Below, in pieces: positions 1-8,383 of a stretch of 55,002 bases of DNA. The stretch lies in the NCBI GenBank assembly GCA_910585415.1, contig CAJUDT010000006.1:1-55002 (forward strand). The letters run 5' to 3'. Position numbers and translations under genes: made by a program. Each line of letters begins with the position of its first letter. Position 1 is the first letter of the stretch. The notes beneath the pieces were generated by a model. That model saw only the letters and a list, made by a program, of their open reading frames with translations. It made no database searches and was not told where the DNA came from. This DNA is from an uncultured Flavonifractor sp. (GTDB lineage: Bacteria; Bacillota; Clostridia; Oscillospirales; Oscillospiraceae).

Positions 1-292
1 AAGAAAACCCTGACGGTTTTCTTTCACACTATCTTTCCCTCCGAAACCTTTGGCCAAAACAGTTTTTCGACAGTTTGAGGCGCGGCCCTCTGCCGCGCAA
101 ATACTCTGTTATTTTACCGTATCCTCCCCCCCCGCGTCAATGCGGAGGGCCGAAAAAGGTTGACATAAATTTTTACCGGTGCCGCCGCTCTTTTCCGTCA
201 ACTCTCCAGGGGGCCTCTGTTTTAGAAGCGGAAATTTTTGGCTATCCTTCTTCTGACGGCACATGCTCTGCCGCTGTCAGGAGGTTATATGG
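1..292. other. Intergenic region at left edge
   Basis: No gene was recognised here; the small reading frames are low-complexity and lack ribosome sites. An AT-rich inverted repeat opens the window: AAGAAAACC (1-9), a five-base loop, then GGTTTTCTT (15-23). It may be the terminator of a gene to the left. A TTGACA hexamer lies at 160-165, but the bases 17 downstream are GC-rich and give no -10 box, so I do not call a promoter. The AGGAGG at 279-284 is the ribosome site of the next gene. Confidence 0.5.
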
Positions 293-1651
293 ATGGACTT
301 TTCCCAATTCTGCGCCTGCGGCCCCTCCGGCCACGCCCAGCTGAAGCACTGGATTGACGCCTGTGCCCAACAGGGACACAGCTATGAGTTTCCCGCCTGC
401 ACCCTCCCCGCCGGATGCGTGCCCCCTCAGGTCCGGGTGGGGTTTTGGCGGGAGCGAGAATCCTACCTGCTCTACTTCCGCCCCGCCGTGTCCTATGAGG
501 GCTCCAACCCCCGGCTGGCGGAATTTTGGGCCCAGGGGAACTGCCGCCGCTTTGAGACGTTCCACGACCTGCGGGAGTGCCTTCAGTCTCTGGACGGGGA
601 CGCCGCCGCCCTGCGCCCCGCGCCCCCCATGCCGGAGGGCTTTACCCGGCTGAACCGGGCCCTCCAGGCCCAGGTCCTGGGGCAGCGCGACGCGGTGGAG
701 GCCGCCGCCTTCAAGCTCTATGGGCACATCTGCAAAACCGAGCCCCTGCGGCCCCTCTCCCTCATCTTCTACGGCCCCACCTGCGTGGGCAAGTCCCAGC
801 TGGCCAAGCAGATTCCCCCCGCCCTGGACGCCTGGCTGGGTTATGCGCGTTATCAGCTGGTGTGGACCGAGCTGAATACCTTTACGGAGGCCCATTCGGT
901 CTACCGCCTCACCGGCGCGCCGCCGGGGTACGTGGGCTACGAGGACCCCCCTGTGCTGGAGGCCGTCCGCCGGAACCCCTACTCGGTGTTCCTCTTTGAC
1001 GAGCTGGACAAGGCCCATCCAGAGGTGCTGAAGGTCTTTATGTCCATCCTGGACGAGGGCCGCTGCACCGCCCGGCAGGAGGACGGGCACGGCAGCCGGG
1101 AACTGGACTTCCGCCGGTGTATTTTCCTCTTCACCACCAACCACGACCTGTCCTCCGGCGGGCCCCGGCGGCTGGGCTTCTCCCTGCCGGAGGACCCGCC
1201 GGAAAAAACCGCTGTACCCTCCGGCTCGGCCGGACTGGCACAGCGGCTGTTTCACAGGGATGAGCTGGCCCGCAGGGCCCTCACCCGTACGGGGGTGCTG
1301 AAGGAAATTGCCGGGCGGTTCAGCGGACTGATTGGCTTCACCCCCCTGTCTCAGGAGGCCCGCTGGGGGGTGACGGCCCGGCAGATTATGGCCCTGGGCC
1401 GGGAATACGGCCTGGAAATCGTCCAGGTGGACCCCGCCCTGGCCCAGGCCCTCACGCCGGGGGAGGCCCTCTCCCTGCGCTCCACGGTGGGGGTGCTGGA
1501 GGGGGTGTTTACCCCCTTCTTTCTGGCCTGTCAGGGCATGGGCGGGAGCCCCCTCCGCCTGGAGGGGACCTTAGAGGACCTGCGTTTGCGGCCCGCCGGA
1601 GCTTGCCCGGAGAGCACGCCCCCGGAGGGACTGCTTCTGCCGTCCTTTTAG
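293..1651 (+). CDS. Stand-alone Clp D2-like AAA+ ATPase
   Basis: A 452-aa protein with one AAA+ module resembling the second ATPase domain of ClpA/ClpB-type unfoldases. Walker A reads GPTCVGKS (about residue 160), where the family normally has GPTGVGKT. Walker B is in FLFDELDKAHPE (about residue 232), followed by a sensor-1-like FTTN and an RRLGF segment. The first ATPase domain, the Clp N-terminal repeats and the ClpB coiled-coil are absent; the first ~120 residues match nothing I know. AGGAGG at 279-284 lies 8 bases before the ATG at 293, which decides the start over an in-frame upstream ATG at 263. The gene converges on the lipoprotein gene with a 4-base overlap of 3' ends. Family membership is fairly sure; substrate and role are unknown. 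Confidence 0.8.
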   Translation: MDFSQFCACGPSGHAQLKHWIDACAQQGHSYEFPACTLPAGCVPPQVRVGFWRERESYLLYFRPAVSYEGSNPRLAEFWAQGNCRRFETFHDLRECLQSLDGDAAALRPAPPMPEGFTRLNRALQAQVLGQRDAVEAAAFKLYGHICKTEPLRPLSLIFYGPTCVGKSQLAKQIPPALDAWLGYARYQLVWTELNTFTEAHSVYRLTGAPPGYVGYEDPPVLEAVRRNPYSVFLFDELDKAHPEVLKVFMSILDEGRCTARQEDGHGSRELDFRRCIFLFTTNHDLSSGGPRRLGFSLPEDPPEKTAVPSGSAGLAQRLFHRDELARRALTRTGVLKEIAGRFSGLIGFTPLSQEARWGVTARQIMALGREYGLEIVQVDPALAQALTPGEALSLRSTVGVLEGVFTPFFLACQGMGGSPLRLEGTLEDLRLRPAGACPESTPPEGLLLPSF

Positions 1652-2475
1652 TGGCGGACGATGTCCAGCTCCTCCACGGTGTTGGTGGCGGTATCCAGGC
1701 GGTAGAGGTGGGTGCCGTTGCCGTTCATCAGGAAGCAGCCCACCAGCTCATTGGTGTGCTGGGGATTGTCGTTGCTGTACACGTTCATACGCACGCAGGG
1801 GTTTCCGTCCACCAGCACCGCGCCGCTCATGGTGTAGATGCTGAAGTCCTCCATGGACTCGCCCGGCAGGCCCAGGTCGGCGGGGGAGAGGCTCTTGAAG
1901 TAGTCCTCGGCCTCCATCATGCTCATACCCGGCGGGGGCGCGGGGGTGGGCGGCGGCGCCGTCACCTTGCCCGGGGCCTCGTCGGCGGACACCACGCAGG
2001 TGCCCTCGCTCCAGCTCACCCGCACATAGAGCACCATATCCTCGGCCGGGGGGGCAGACGCCTCCCCTTCTCCCTCCTTGTCCTCGCCGCCGCCCTCCGG
2101 GGCTGCGGCGGACTCCAGGTTCTTGGCCAAAAGAACCTCGCCCTCCGGCTGGGTGAAGTCCGGCGCGTCGGTCTTGACGTACTCCTCGTCCACGATGGAG
2201 AAGCCGGACTCCGAACCCCGGAGCTGGCCGGCGTAGTCCTGGGCCGTGGTTCCGGCGCTGCTCAGGCCGCTGTACGTGTAGGTGACCACCGAATCCATGG
2301 TCACGCCGCTTTCCTCGGTGGTCAGGGCGGCCACCGTCTGTTCGCCCACCGGATACTCCGCCAGCAGATTGGAGGTTTCCTCGGGAGTTTCCTCCTTGTC
2401 CTTCTTGCCGCAGCCCGCCAGCAGGCACAGGCAGACCGCCACCAGGACGGCCCTTCTGAGTTGCTTATGCTCCAT
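1648..2475 (-). CDS. Putative secreted lipoprotein
   Basis: About 275 aa. The N terminus has basic residues, a hydrophobic stretch and a lipobox-like LLAGC followed by GKKDKEE, the pattern of a lipoprotein signal peptide cut before Cys and anchored in the outer membrane leaflet. The mature part is acidic, with a Pro-rich segment (APPPTPAPPPG) near the middle. The C-terminal ~100 residues look folded (for example YTMSGAVLVDGNPCVRMNVY) but I do not recognise the family. I prefer the ATG at 2475 to a TTG at 2484, because the purine-rich CGGAG lies about 10 bases before the ATG. It follows the FtsA-like gene on the same strand 70 bases downstream and may be co-transcribed. Function unknown. Confidence 0.7.
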   Translation of the reverse strand: MEHKQLRRAVLVAVCLCLLAGCGKKDKEETPEETSNLLAEYPVGEQTVAALTTEESGVTMDSVVTYTYSGLSSAGTTAQDYAGQLRGSESGFSIVDEEYVKTDAPDFTQPEGEVLLAKNLESAAAPEGGGEDKEGEGEASAPPAEDMVLYVRVSWSEGTCVVSADEAPGKVTAPPPTPAPPPGMSMMEAEDYFKSLSPADLGLPGESMEDFSIYTMSGAVLVDGNPCVRMNVYSNDNPQHTNELVGCFLMNGNGTHLYRLDTATNTVEELDIVRH

Positions 2476-2545
2476 GCCGTTCAAACTCCGTTTCCTCGTT
2501 GATACCCGGCGCGCCTTGAAACGGTTCAGGGCGTGCGCCGTGTTT

Positions 2546-4588
2546 TTACATCAGACAAATGGTGACCTGATCCTGGGCCCGCAGCTCGTACTGAAAGCCC
2601 TGCTCCACGCCGTTGACCTCCAGGCGGACGGGGCGGTCCAGCTTGTCAAAGTCGATGCCCGAATATTGCAGCAGGTCCATGAGATAGTAGGGGGAACCGC
2701 TCTCCTTCCGGGGCAGGGACAGGGGCTCCCCATTGAGAAATACGTTTACCGTCCTGGGCCGCAGCAGAGTGGCGGGCCGGGACTCCGGCGCAGCCGGTGG
2801 GGAGACCGGCCGCTGTACCGGCGCGGGCGTCTGCACCGGGGCCGAAGGCTGTACCGGCGCGGGGGCCTGCACCGGGGCCGGGGTCTGTACCGGGGCGGGA
2901 GCCTGCACCGGGACCGAAGGCCGTACCGGGGCGGGGGCCTGCACGGGAGCCGGGGGAACCTGTACCGGGGCGGGAGCCGCCTGCGCCGGAGCGGAAACCG
3001 GCGCCGCGCCCCGAAGAGTCAGCACCACATCCCCCTGCTGTAGGGGGGCGTCAAAATCCGCCTCCGCGTTGTTGACCAGCACCCGGCCCACGAAGCCCTC
3101 GCCCAGCAGCTCCCGGACGGTCTTGGTGGCCGGAGCGCCGTGGCGGGCGGGGACAAAGCGGATCTGATCTCCCGCGTTGACCACGGTGGACAGGGTGGCC
3201 TCTTCCTCGTTGATGCGCAGCACGGCGGGGGTACCCGGCTCGCCCCGGAGCACCAGATGCTTGCCGTCCACGGTGAGGCTGAGGCTCTTGCCCGTCTTGC
3301 CCAGCATATCGGCGTAGTTGTAGCCGTTCATCAGCAAAATATCCTGGAGCTTGAGCACCCCGCTGCGGAAGAGCTTGGCGGGCTCCCCGTTCAGGAGGAC
3401 CACATAGCTGTCGTTGAGCAGGCCCATTCCGGCGGAGATGGCGATACCCAGGGGGGTGGCGTATTCGGGCCGCTCCAGCTCCACCCCGTCGGAGAAGGCG
3501 CTCAGAGCGTAGTTGTTCCCGGCGATGGCCACCCGCTTTTCGTCCATCTCCAGGGCCTGGGCGGTTTTTTCCCGCAGTCCGGCCAGCTTGCTGCCGCCTC
3601 CGGCCAGGAAGAGGGCGGAGGGCGCGCCTCCGTTGACCTCGGCCACCTGCTTGGCGATGGCCTGGGCCAGACGGCCCATGGGCTCCTGAATGACGGCGGA
3701 GACCTCGTCGCCGGATATGCGCACCTCCTGGCCCAGGATGTTCCGGCAGCGAATCATCTCATCTCCCGCCATGTCCCGCTTTACCTGCTCGGCGGTTTTG
3801 AAGTCCACCAAAAAGGACTTCATAATCGCCTCGGTAATCTCGTCCCCGGCCACGGTGGCCATGGTGTACCCCACCACACTGCCGTCCCGGCAGATGGCGA
3901 TATCGGTGGTGCCCGCCCCGATGTCCACCAGGGCCAGATTGAGCAGCCGCAGTTCTGCCGGTATGGCGGCATTCATGGCGGCGATGGGCTCCAGGGTCAT
4001 GCTGGCCACCTGAAGGCCGGCGGTGCGCATGGCGGCGTAAAGGCTCTCCACCACCTCGCCGGGGAGGAAGGTGGCCACCACGTCGGCCTCGGCCTTCCGG
4101 CCGCTGTGATACTGCAAATTGGACAGGGGGTAGTTATCCAGCCGGTACTGGGCTACGGTGTAGCCCACCAGAAACATCTGGCGGCGTCCCCCCTCGTCGG
4201 CCTGGAGGGCTTCCTCAGCGGCGGAGACCGCCCCGGCCTCCAGCCGCCCGATTTCCTCGGCCTCCAGGGCCTGCTCCTCGGGCAGCTCCAGGGCGAAGGT
4301 GCCCCGCTGGGTGCGCAGGGCCCGTCCGGCGGCGGCCACGCACACCCGCTCCAGCTTGACCCCCAGCCGGGCCTCCAGGCGCTCGGTGACGGTCCGGGCC
4401 AGAGCGGCCACCTGCCGGATGTCGTCAATCTGGCCGTCCATCATGGCCCGCTTGCCGTGCTCGGCCAGCTCCATATCCAGCACCTTGAAGCGGTCGCCGG
4501 CGCTTTTGCCCACCACGCCCACCACACTGCGGGTTCCAATGTCCAGCGCGTAGATCAGGTCCTTTTCCTGTACCTTGTATTCTGCCAT
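2546..4588 (-). CDS. FtsA/SHS2-like actin-fold ATPase with Pro-rich tail
   Basis: A 680-aa protein of the FtsA/PilM actin-like fold. The N terminus has the phosphate-1-type motif ALDIGTRSVVGVV, then an SHS2-like segment, DIGAGTTDIAI (phosphate-2-type) and FLAGGGSKLAGL (adenosine-type). Canonical FtsA is about 420 aa. Here about 300 more residues follow: a ubiquitin-like segment beginning VVLLNGEPAK, a linker of five-residue PAPVQ-like repeats, and a C-terminal domain beginning VFLNGEPLSL that resembles the first extra segment. No FtsA-type membrane-targeting helix is evident at the end. AAGGAG 7 bases before the ATG supports the start. Such long FtsA-domain proteins occur in Clostridia besides the division FtsA. 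No ftsZ or pil gene is adjacent, so division, pilus and motility roles all stay open. Confidence 0.8.
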   Translation of the reverse strand: MAEYKVQEKDLIYALDIGTRSVVGVVGKSAGDRFKVLDMELAEHGKRAMMDGQIDDIRQVAALARTVTERLEARLGVKLERVCVAAAGRALRTQRGTFALELPEEQALEAEEIGRLEAGAVSAAEEALQADEGGRRQMFLVGYTVAQYRLDNYPLSNLQYHSGRKAEADVVATFLPGEVVESLYAAMRTAGLQVASMTLEPIAAMNAAIPAELRLLNLALVDIGAGTTDIAICRDGSVVGYTMATVAGDEITEAIMKSFLVDFKTAEQVKRDMAGDEMIRCRNILGQEVRISGDEVSAVIQEPMGRLAQAIAKQVAEVNGGAPSALFLAGGGSKLAGLREKTAQALEMDEKRVAIAGNNYALSAFSDGVELERPEYATPLGIAISAGMGLLNDSYVVLLNGEPAKLFRSGVLKLQDILLMNGYNYADMLGKTGKSLSLTVDGKHLVLRGEPGTPAVLRINEEEATLSTVVNAGDQIRFVPARHGAPATKTVRELLGEGFVGRVLVNNAEADFDAPLQQGDVVLTLRGAAPVSAPAQAAPAPVQVPPAPVQAPAPVRPSVPVQAPAPVQTPAPVQAPAPVQPSAPVQTPAPVQRPVSPPAAPESRPATLLRPRTVNVFLNGEPLSLPRKESGSPYYLMDLLQYSGIDFDKLDRPVRLEVNGVEQGFQYELRAQDQVTICLM
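2790..2990 (-). repeat. 15-bp tandem repeats encoding PAPVQ-type units
   Basis: A run of imperfect 15-base units (five codons) inside the FtsA-like gene encodes about a dozen variants of Pro-Ala-Pro-Val-Gln. Units differ mainly at the third codon (Ala, Thr, Ser). They form an extended, uncharged linker between two globular segments. Unit number is likely to vary between strains through slippage; that is an inference. Confidence 0.85.
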
Positions 4589-4620
4589 ACCGCCGCTCCT
4601 TCTTCTGTCATTTCATCCTG

Positions 4621-4660
4621 CAAAAGGGCCAGGAGACGGCAGAGCCTGCCGCCTCCTGGC
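4621..4660 (-). terminator. Hairpin after the MCP gene
   Basis: GCCAGGAG and CGGCAG arms pair with CTGCCG and CTCCTGGC across a 3-base loop, with one mismatch (4628-4660). Read leftward, CCCTTTTGC follows. It lies 50 bases beyond the MCP stop codon, where a terminator is expected, though the U-tract is only four bases. Confidence 0.5.
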
Positions 4661-4711
4661 GATGTGGGGGCCCTGGATGCGCTGCCGCGCCCAGCCGCGC
4701 CCCATAAAGGC

Positions 4712-6505
4712 TTAATACTTGCTGAACACGCTGGAGGCCAGGCTCTCATCTGGCTCGACCATGTCGTCCTCAGGATAGCTGACGGGGGGAGCGTAGCTGG
4801 AGGGCTTGGGCGTGGGAGCGAAGGAGGCGGACACCCCATCCCGGCGCAGGTGGAAGCGGGAGAGCAGATCCTTCATCAGGGCCGCCTGACTGGACAGCTC
4901 CTCGCTGGCAGCGGCGGACTCCTCGCTGGTGGCGGAGTTGGTCTGCACCACGGAGGAAATCTGGTCGATGCCCTCGGTGACCTGGGTGATGGCCTCGGCC
5001 TCCTCGGCGGCGGCCTGGGTAATCATCTGGATGGCTTCCACCACCTGGCTGGAGCTGGCTACGGTCTTGTCCAGGGACTCGGACACGCTCTTGACGATGT
5101 CGTTGCCCTCCTTGACGGACTCAATGGAGCGCTCAATGAGGTCCTTGGTGGCCTTGGCGGCCTCGTCGGACTTGGAGGCCAGGTTTCTCACCTCGTCGGC
5201 CACCACGGCGAAGCCCTTACCGGCGGACCCGGCGCGGGCGGCCTCTACGGCGGCGTTCAGGGCCAGAATGTTGGTCTGGAAGGCGATGTTCTCAATGGTG
5301 GCGATAATCTTGCCGATTTCCTCGGAGGACACGGAGATTTTCTCCATGGCCTGAACCATCTGCTCCATGTACTTGGCGCTCTCGGTGACCTGACGGCCGG
5401 CGTCCTGAGAGTGGCGCATGGCCTCCTCGCTGTTCTGGGCGTTCTTGCGGGAGTTGTTGGAGATGTCCGCGATGGTGGCGGAGAGCTCCTCCACGGCGCT
5501 GGCCTGCTCGGTGGCGCCCTGGGCCAGGGCCTGGGCGCCGGTGGAAACCTGCTCGGCTCCGGCGGTAACCTGCTCGGCGCTCTGGTCGATCTGAACCAGG
5601 GCGTCGCTGAGGCTGCTGTTGATGGCACGCACGGAGGCCAGGATGCTGCTCAGTGCGCCGACGTATATATTCTCGTCCTTGGTGCGCACGTCGAAGTTGC
5701 CCTTGCCCATTTCCTCCAGCAGGCGGCAGATGTCGCCGATGCACTCGCCCAGGACCTCCTGACTGGTGCGCAGGGCGTTGCACATCTCGCCCAGCTCGTT
5801 GCGGCTCTCATAGTCCACATTGATGTCCAGCTTGCCCTCGCTGAAGCCGTTCAGGGCGCGATGTACCTGACCCACGGGGGCCACAATGCTCCGAATGATG
5901 CCCAGGGCCATGCGCAGCACCACGGCTGTGGCAATAATCATGACCGCCACAATGATGCCCAGAGCGATGTTGGAGAGGGTGTTTTGCTGCTTGATAATGT
6001 CCTCCTGCGCGGTCCGCAGGGTGTCGGCCAGGGTGTCGCCCGCCTGAGCCATCTGATTGAGCACCGGGGTACAGCTGGAGACGATCATCTCACTGGCCCG
6101 GTTGCGGTCGGTACGGGCCACGGTGACGATTTCACCGGCCTCCTTCTCCCACTGCTCCACAAGAGTCGTGAAGGCGTTCAGCTCGGTCTTGTTGTCCAGG
6201 GGATACATGCTGGTCAGCCTGGTCAGCTGCTCGCTCAGCTCGCTGATTTTGCTCTGGGTGGCATCCAGGCTGCTGGTATTGCCGGACAGCACCCCGTCGC
6301 GCAGATTGCGGGCGGCAATGTTATAATTGACGCGGCACTCGGAGACCAGCTCGTTGGCTCCCACATAGCTGTTCAGAATATCCGTATATGCGCTCTTCTG
6401 CGTATTCATCAGAATCAGCGATGCGATAATGATAGCGACGGAAACTAAAATGGTCGTGCCGAAACCGATAATCAAGCTCTTCCGAATTTTCATATTTTTG
6501 AACAT
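4712..6505 (-). CDS. Methyl-accepting chemotaxis protein
   Basis: A 597-aa transmembrane receptor that passes ligand signals to CheA. Order: membrane segment 1 (SLIIGFGTTILVSVAIII, residues about 9-28); an outside four-helix-bundle sensor of about 155 residues (4HB_MCP type, with DNKTELNAF and WEKEAGEIV); membrane segment 2 (IALGIIVAVMIIATAVVL); HAMP; then a cytoplasmic coiled-coil. The signalling tip contains FQTNILALNAAVEAARAG and GFAVVADEVRNLA, the CheA/CheW-binding hairpin. The C-terminal VFSKY is not a CheR-tethering pentapeptide. AGGAGG lies 9 bases before the ATG at 6505, so the much longer upstream frame, which would run through the ABC gene, is rejected. The ligand cannot be told from sequence. 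Confidence 0.95.
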   Translation of the reverse strand: MFKNMKIRKSLIIGFGTTILVSVAIIIASLILMNTQKSAYTDILNSYVGANELVSECRVNYNIAARNLRDGVLSGNTSSLDATQSKISELSEQLTRLTSMYPLDNKTELNAFTTLVEQWEKEAGEIVTVARTDRNRASEMIVSSCTPVLNQMAQAGDTLADTLRTAQEDIIKQQNTLSNIALGIIVAVMIIATAVVLRMALGIIRSIVAPVGQVHRALNGFSEGKLDINVDYESRNELGEMCNALRTSQEVLGECIGDICRLLEEMGKGNFDVRTKDENIYVGALSSILASVRAINSSLSDALVQIDQSAEQVTAGAEQVSTGAQALAQGATEQASAVEELSATIADISNNSRKNAQNSEEAMRHSQDAGRQVTESAKYMEQMVQAMEKISVSSEEIGKIIATIENIAFQTNILALNAAVEAARAGSAGKGFAVVADEVRNLASKSDEAAKATKDLIERSIESVKEGNDIVKSVSESLDKTVASSSQVVEAIQMITQAAAEEAEAITQVTEGIDQISSVVQTNSATSEESAAASEELSSQAALMKDLLSRFHLRRDGVSASFAPTPKPSSYAPPVSYPEDDMVEPDESLASSVFSKY

Positions 6506-6537
6506 TCGTACGTTCCTCCTCATTGTTGTGCTTATTT

Positions 6538-7311
6538 TTATATCAAATCGGTTCCATAGGCGGATAAGAGCGTTACCTTCTTCTTTTCCGTCACGTCCCC
6601 GTATCTTCCCTTCTTTACATCCCCAAACACTCTTCCGTCCACCAGGGTAATCACCCGGCGGCACATGATGTTGACATACTGGCTGGCGTGGGTGGTCATG
6701 ATGATGGTGGTCCCCCGCCGGTTGAGCTCATTGAGCAGGTGGAACACGTCCCAGATGCTGTCCTCGTCCAGGTTGGCGGTAATCTCGTCCAGCACCAGAA
6801 TGGGCGGACTGCCGATGAGGGCCCGGGCCAGCTCCACCTTCCGGCCCTCCCCGATGGACATTTCCACCGGGTACTTGCGCTCAAACCCGGACAGGCCCAC
6901 CAGACCCAGTACCTTCTTGACCTTGGGAGCCAGCTGCTTGGGCCCGTCCTTGGGGCAGGCCAGCCGCGCGGCCAGCAGCAGGTTTTCCTCCACCGTGCGG
7001 TTGCGGATTAAGGTGGGCTCCTGCCAGACCTTCCCAAAGAGAATCGAGGCCCGGTTCCGGCTGAACTTCATCATCCAGTTCAGGTCCTTATGCCCCACAT
7101 AGACCCGGCCCCGTGTGGGCTTGGTCTGCCCGGCAATGAGACTGAGCAGGGTGCTCTTTCCCGCCCCGCTGCTGCCAATGACAAAGACAAAATCCCCCTG
7201 CCGGATGGTGAGGCTCACGTCCTCGACCCCGATTTCATAGCGCTTGTCGTTCCGATGTTTTCGCTTTTGCTTGTAATATTTTGCAACCTGTTCCAATTCA
7301 ATCGTGGGCAT
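6538..7311 (-). CDS. FtsE/LolD-like ABC transporter ATPase, orphan
   Basis: A 257-aa ABC ATPase. It has Walker A GSSGAGKST (about residue 42), Q-loop VWQEP, Walker B ILVLDE, D-loop ANLD and H-loop MTTHA. The signature region reads MSIGEGRKVELARAL where the family normally has LSGGQ or LSGGE, so the motif that contacts ATP across the dimer is altered. The size and the phrase VTFVIG-like FVFVIGSSG resemble FtsE, which acts with the permease FtsX, but no permease gene is adjacent. The MCP gene follows 32 bases downstream on the same strand. AGGAG lies 6 bases before the ATG at 7311; an ATG two codons upstream abuts that site and is rejected. It may serve a distant permease or act without one. 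Confidence 0.8.
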   Translation of the reverse strand: MPTIELEQVAKYYKQKRKHRNDKRYEIGVEDVSLTIRQGDFVFVIGSSGAGKSTLLSLIAGQTKPTRGRVYVGHKDLNWMMKFSRNRASILFGKVWQEPTLIRNRTVEENLLLAARLACPKDGPKQLAPKVKKVLGLVGLSGFERKYPVEMSIGEGRKVELARALIGSPPILVLDEITANLDEDSIWDVFHLLNELNRRGTTIIMTTHASQYVNIMCRRVITLVDGRVFGDVKKGRYGDVTEKKKVTLLSAYGTDLI

Positions 7312-7392
7312 AGGCATCTCCTGCTTTACGGCTGGATGGGGGCCCGTGCTCCGGCCCCCGGCGGCAAATCCGGCTTCTTCTGCGCTCCGGCA

Positions 7393-7420
7393 TTGCAAAC
7401 CCCCAAAATCCTGCTATAAT
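7393..7420 (+). promoter_or_regulatory. Sigma-A promoter with extended -10
   Basis: TTGCAA (7393-7398), a 16-base spacer, then TATAAT (7415-7420), with TG one base before the -10. This is the clearest housekeeping promoter match on the + strand. It lies about 30 bases before the peptidase gene start. Confidence 0.7.
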
Positions 7421-7450
7421 AGGGGGAGCGATTCCTCTGGAGGTATGGAT

Positions 7451-8383
7451 GTGAAACAGAAACCCCGGACCAACCATAAAAAACGAAATATCGTGCTGAT
7501 TGTCCTCCTGGCGCTTCTCTGCGTCTGCGGGGCGGAGCTGGCCGCCTGCCGCTTTTTTGCTCCGGCTCTGTATGAGCGGATTGTCTCCCCCGTCCGCCGG
7601 ACGGCCTCTGCCGCTGTGGAATTATGCGTCTCCGCCGCTCAGAGCGCCGTTCAGTCCGCCCAGGACCTGGGCCAGCGGCTTCAGGAGTCCCTGGCCGCCC
7701 GCAGCACCCCAGAGCCCGAACCGGAGCCCGAGAGCCAGATGGCGGGGGACCCCACCCTGACCGATGTACTCCCGGTCAGCGACCCCTCGATTACCGAGCT
7801 GGTTCTGACCGGCGGGCAGTTCTACCTCACCGGCGGGACCCTGGAAATCGTGTACTTCAACCAGGGCGACGAGCCATGGGCCAGCCAGCCCTATGGCAGC
7901 GACAATATCGGCGGCTACGGGTGCGGCCCCACGGCAATGGCCATGGTGGTGGCCAGCATGACGGACACCCAGACGGACCCGGCCCTCATGTCCCAATGGG
8001 CGGCGGAGCAGGGCTATTGGGCCCGGCGGAGCGGCTCTTACCTGTCCATTGTGGAGGGCACGGCCCAGGCCCACGGCCTCCAGGCGGAGAGCTTTCCGGG
8101 GCGCACGCCCGACGAGCTTTTGGAGGAACTGCTGTCCGGCAAGGTGCTGGTGGCCCTCATGGGGCCCGGGCACTTCACCAACCGGGGGCACTTCATCCTC
8201 CTGCGGGGGGTAACCCTCAGCGGGCAGGTCCTAGTGGCCGACCCCAACAGCGCGGAGCGCAGCCTCTCCGTATGGGACCCCCAGCTCATTCTGGACGAGC
8301 TGTCCAAGAGCACCAACAACGGCGCCCCCCTCTGGTCCATCGCCCAGCCGGAAACTCCCACCGGCGTACCATCTTCATTTTAA
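7451..8383 (+). CDS. Membrane-anchored C39-like cysteine peptidase
   Basis: About 310 aa. A basic start (KQKPRTNHKKR) is followed by one membrane segment (IVLIVLLALLCVCGAELAA), then a low-complexity stalk and an outside domain of the peptidase C39-like (papain-fold) family. Candidate catalytic residues are Cys in GYGCGPTAMAM, His in RGHFILL and Asp/Asn in VADPNS, in the expected order. No ABC transporter domain is fused, unlike bacteriocin-processing C39 enzymes. GGAGG at 7439-7443 sits 7 bases before the GTG at 7451 but one base before the ATG at 7445, so the GTG is favoured; ATG use would add two residues. The gene stands alone, divergent from the ABC/MCP pair. The substrate is unknown, and cell-wall or exported peptides are possible. 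Confidence 0.75.
   Translation: MKQKPRTNHKKRNIVLIVLLALLCVCGAELAACRFFAPALYERIVSPVRRTASAAVELCVSAAQSAVQSAQDLGQRLQESLAARSTPEPEPEPESQMAGDPTLTDVLPVSDPSITELVLTGGQFYLTGGTLEIVYFNQGDEPWASQPYGSDNIGGYGCGPTAMAMVVASMTDTQTDPALMSQWAAEQGYWARRSGSYLSIVEGTAQAHGLQAESFPGRTPDELLEELLSGKVLVALMGPGHFTNRGHFILLRGVTLSGQVLVADPNSAERSLSVWDPQLILDELSKSTNNGAPLWSIAQPETPTGVPSSF

Noticed and set aside
160..188. Promoter for the AAA+ gene from TTGACA at 160
   Set aside because: The -10 position is CGCCGC, so there is no usable second element at normal spacing.
2790..2990. Regular short repeats resembling a CRISPR-like or minisatellite array
   Set aside because: They are in-frame 15-base codon repeats for PAPVQ units within a protein gene, with no unique spacers.
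3140..6448. A 1102-codon open frame on the + strand opposite the FtsA-like and MCP genes
   Set aside because: It is antisense to two clear protein families, rich in His, Gly, Leu and Gln as expected from the complement of GC-rich genes, and has no ribosome site or known motif.
6538..7311. Genuine ftsE of an ftsEX pair
   Set aside because: No ftsX follows and the signature motif is altered, so the gene symbol was not assigned.
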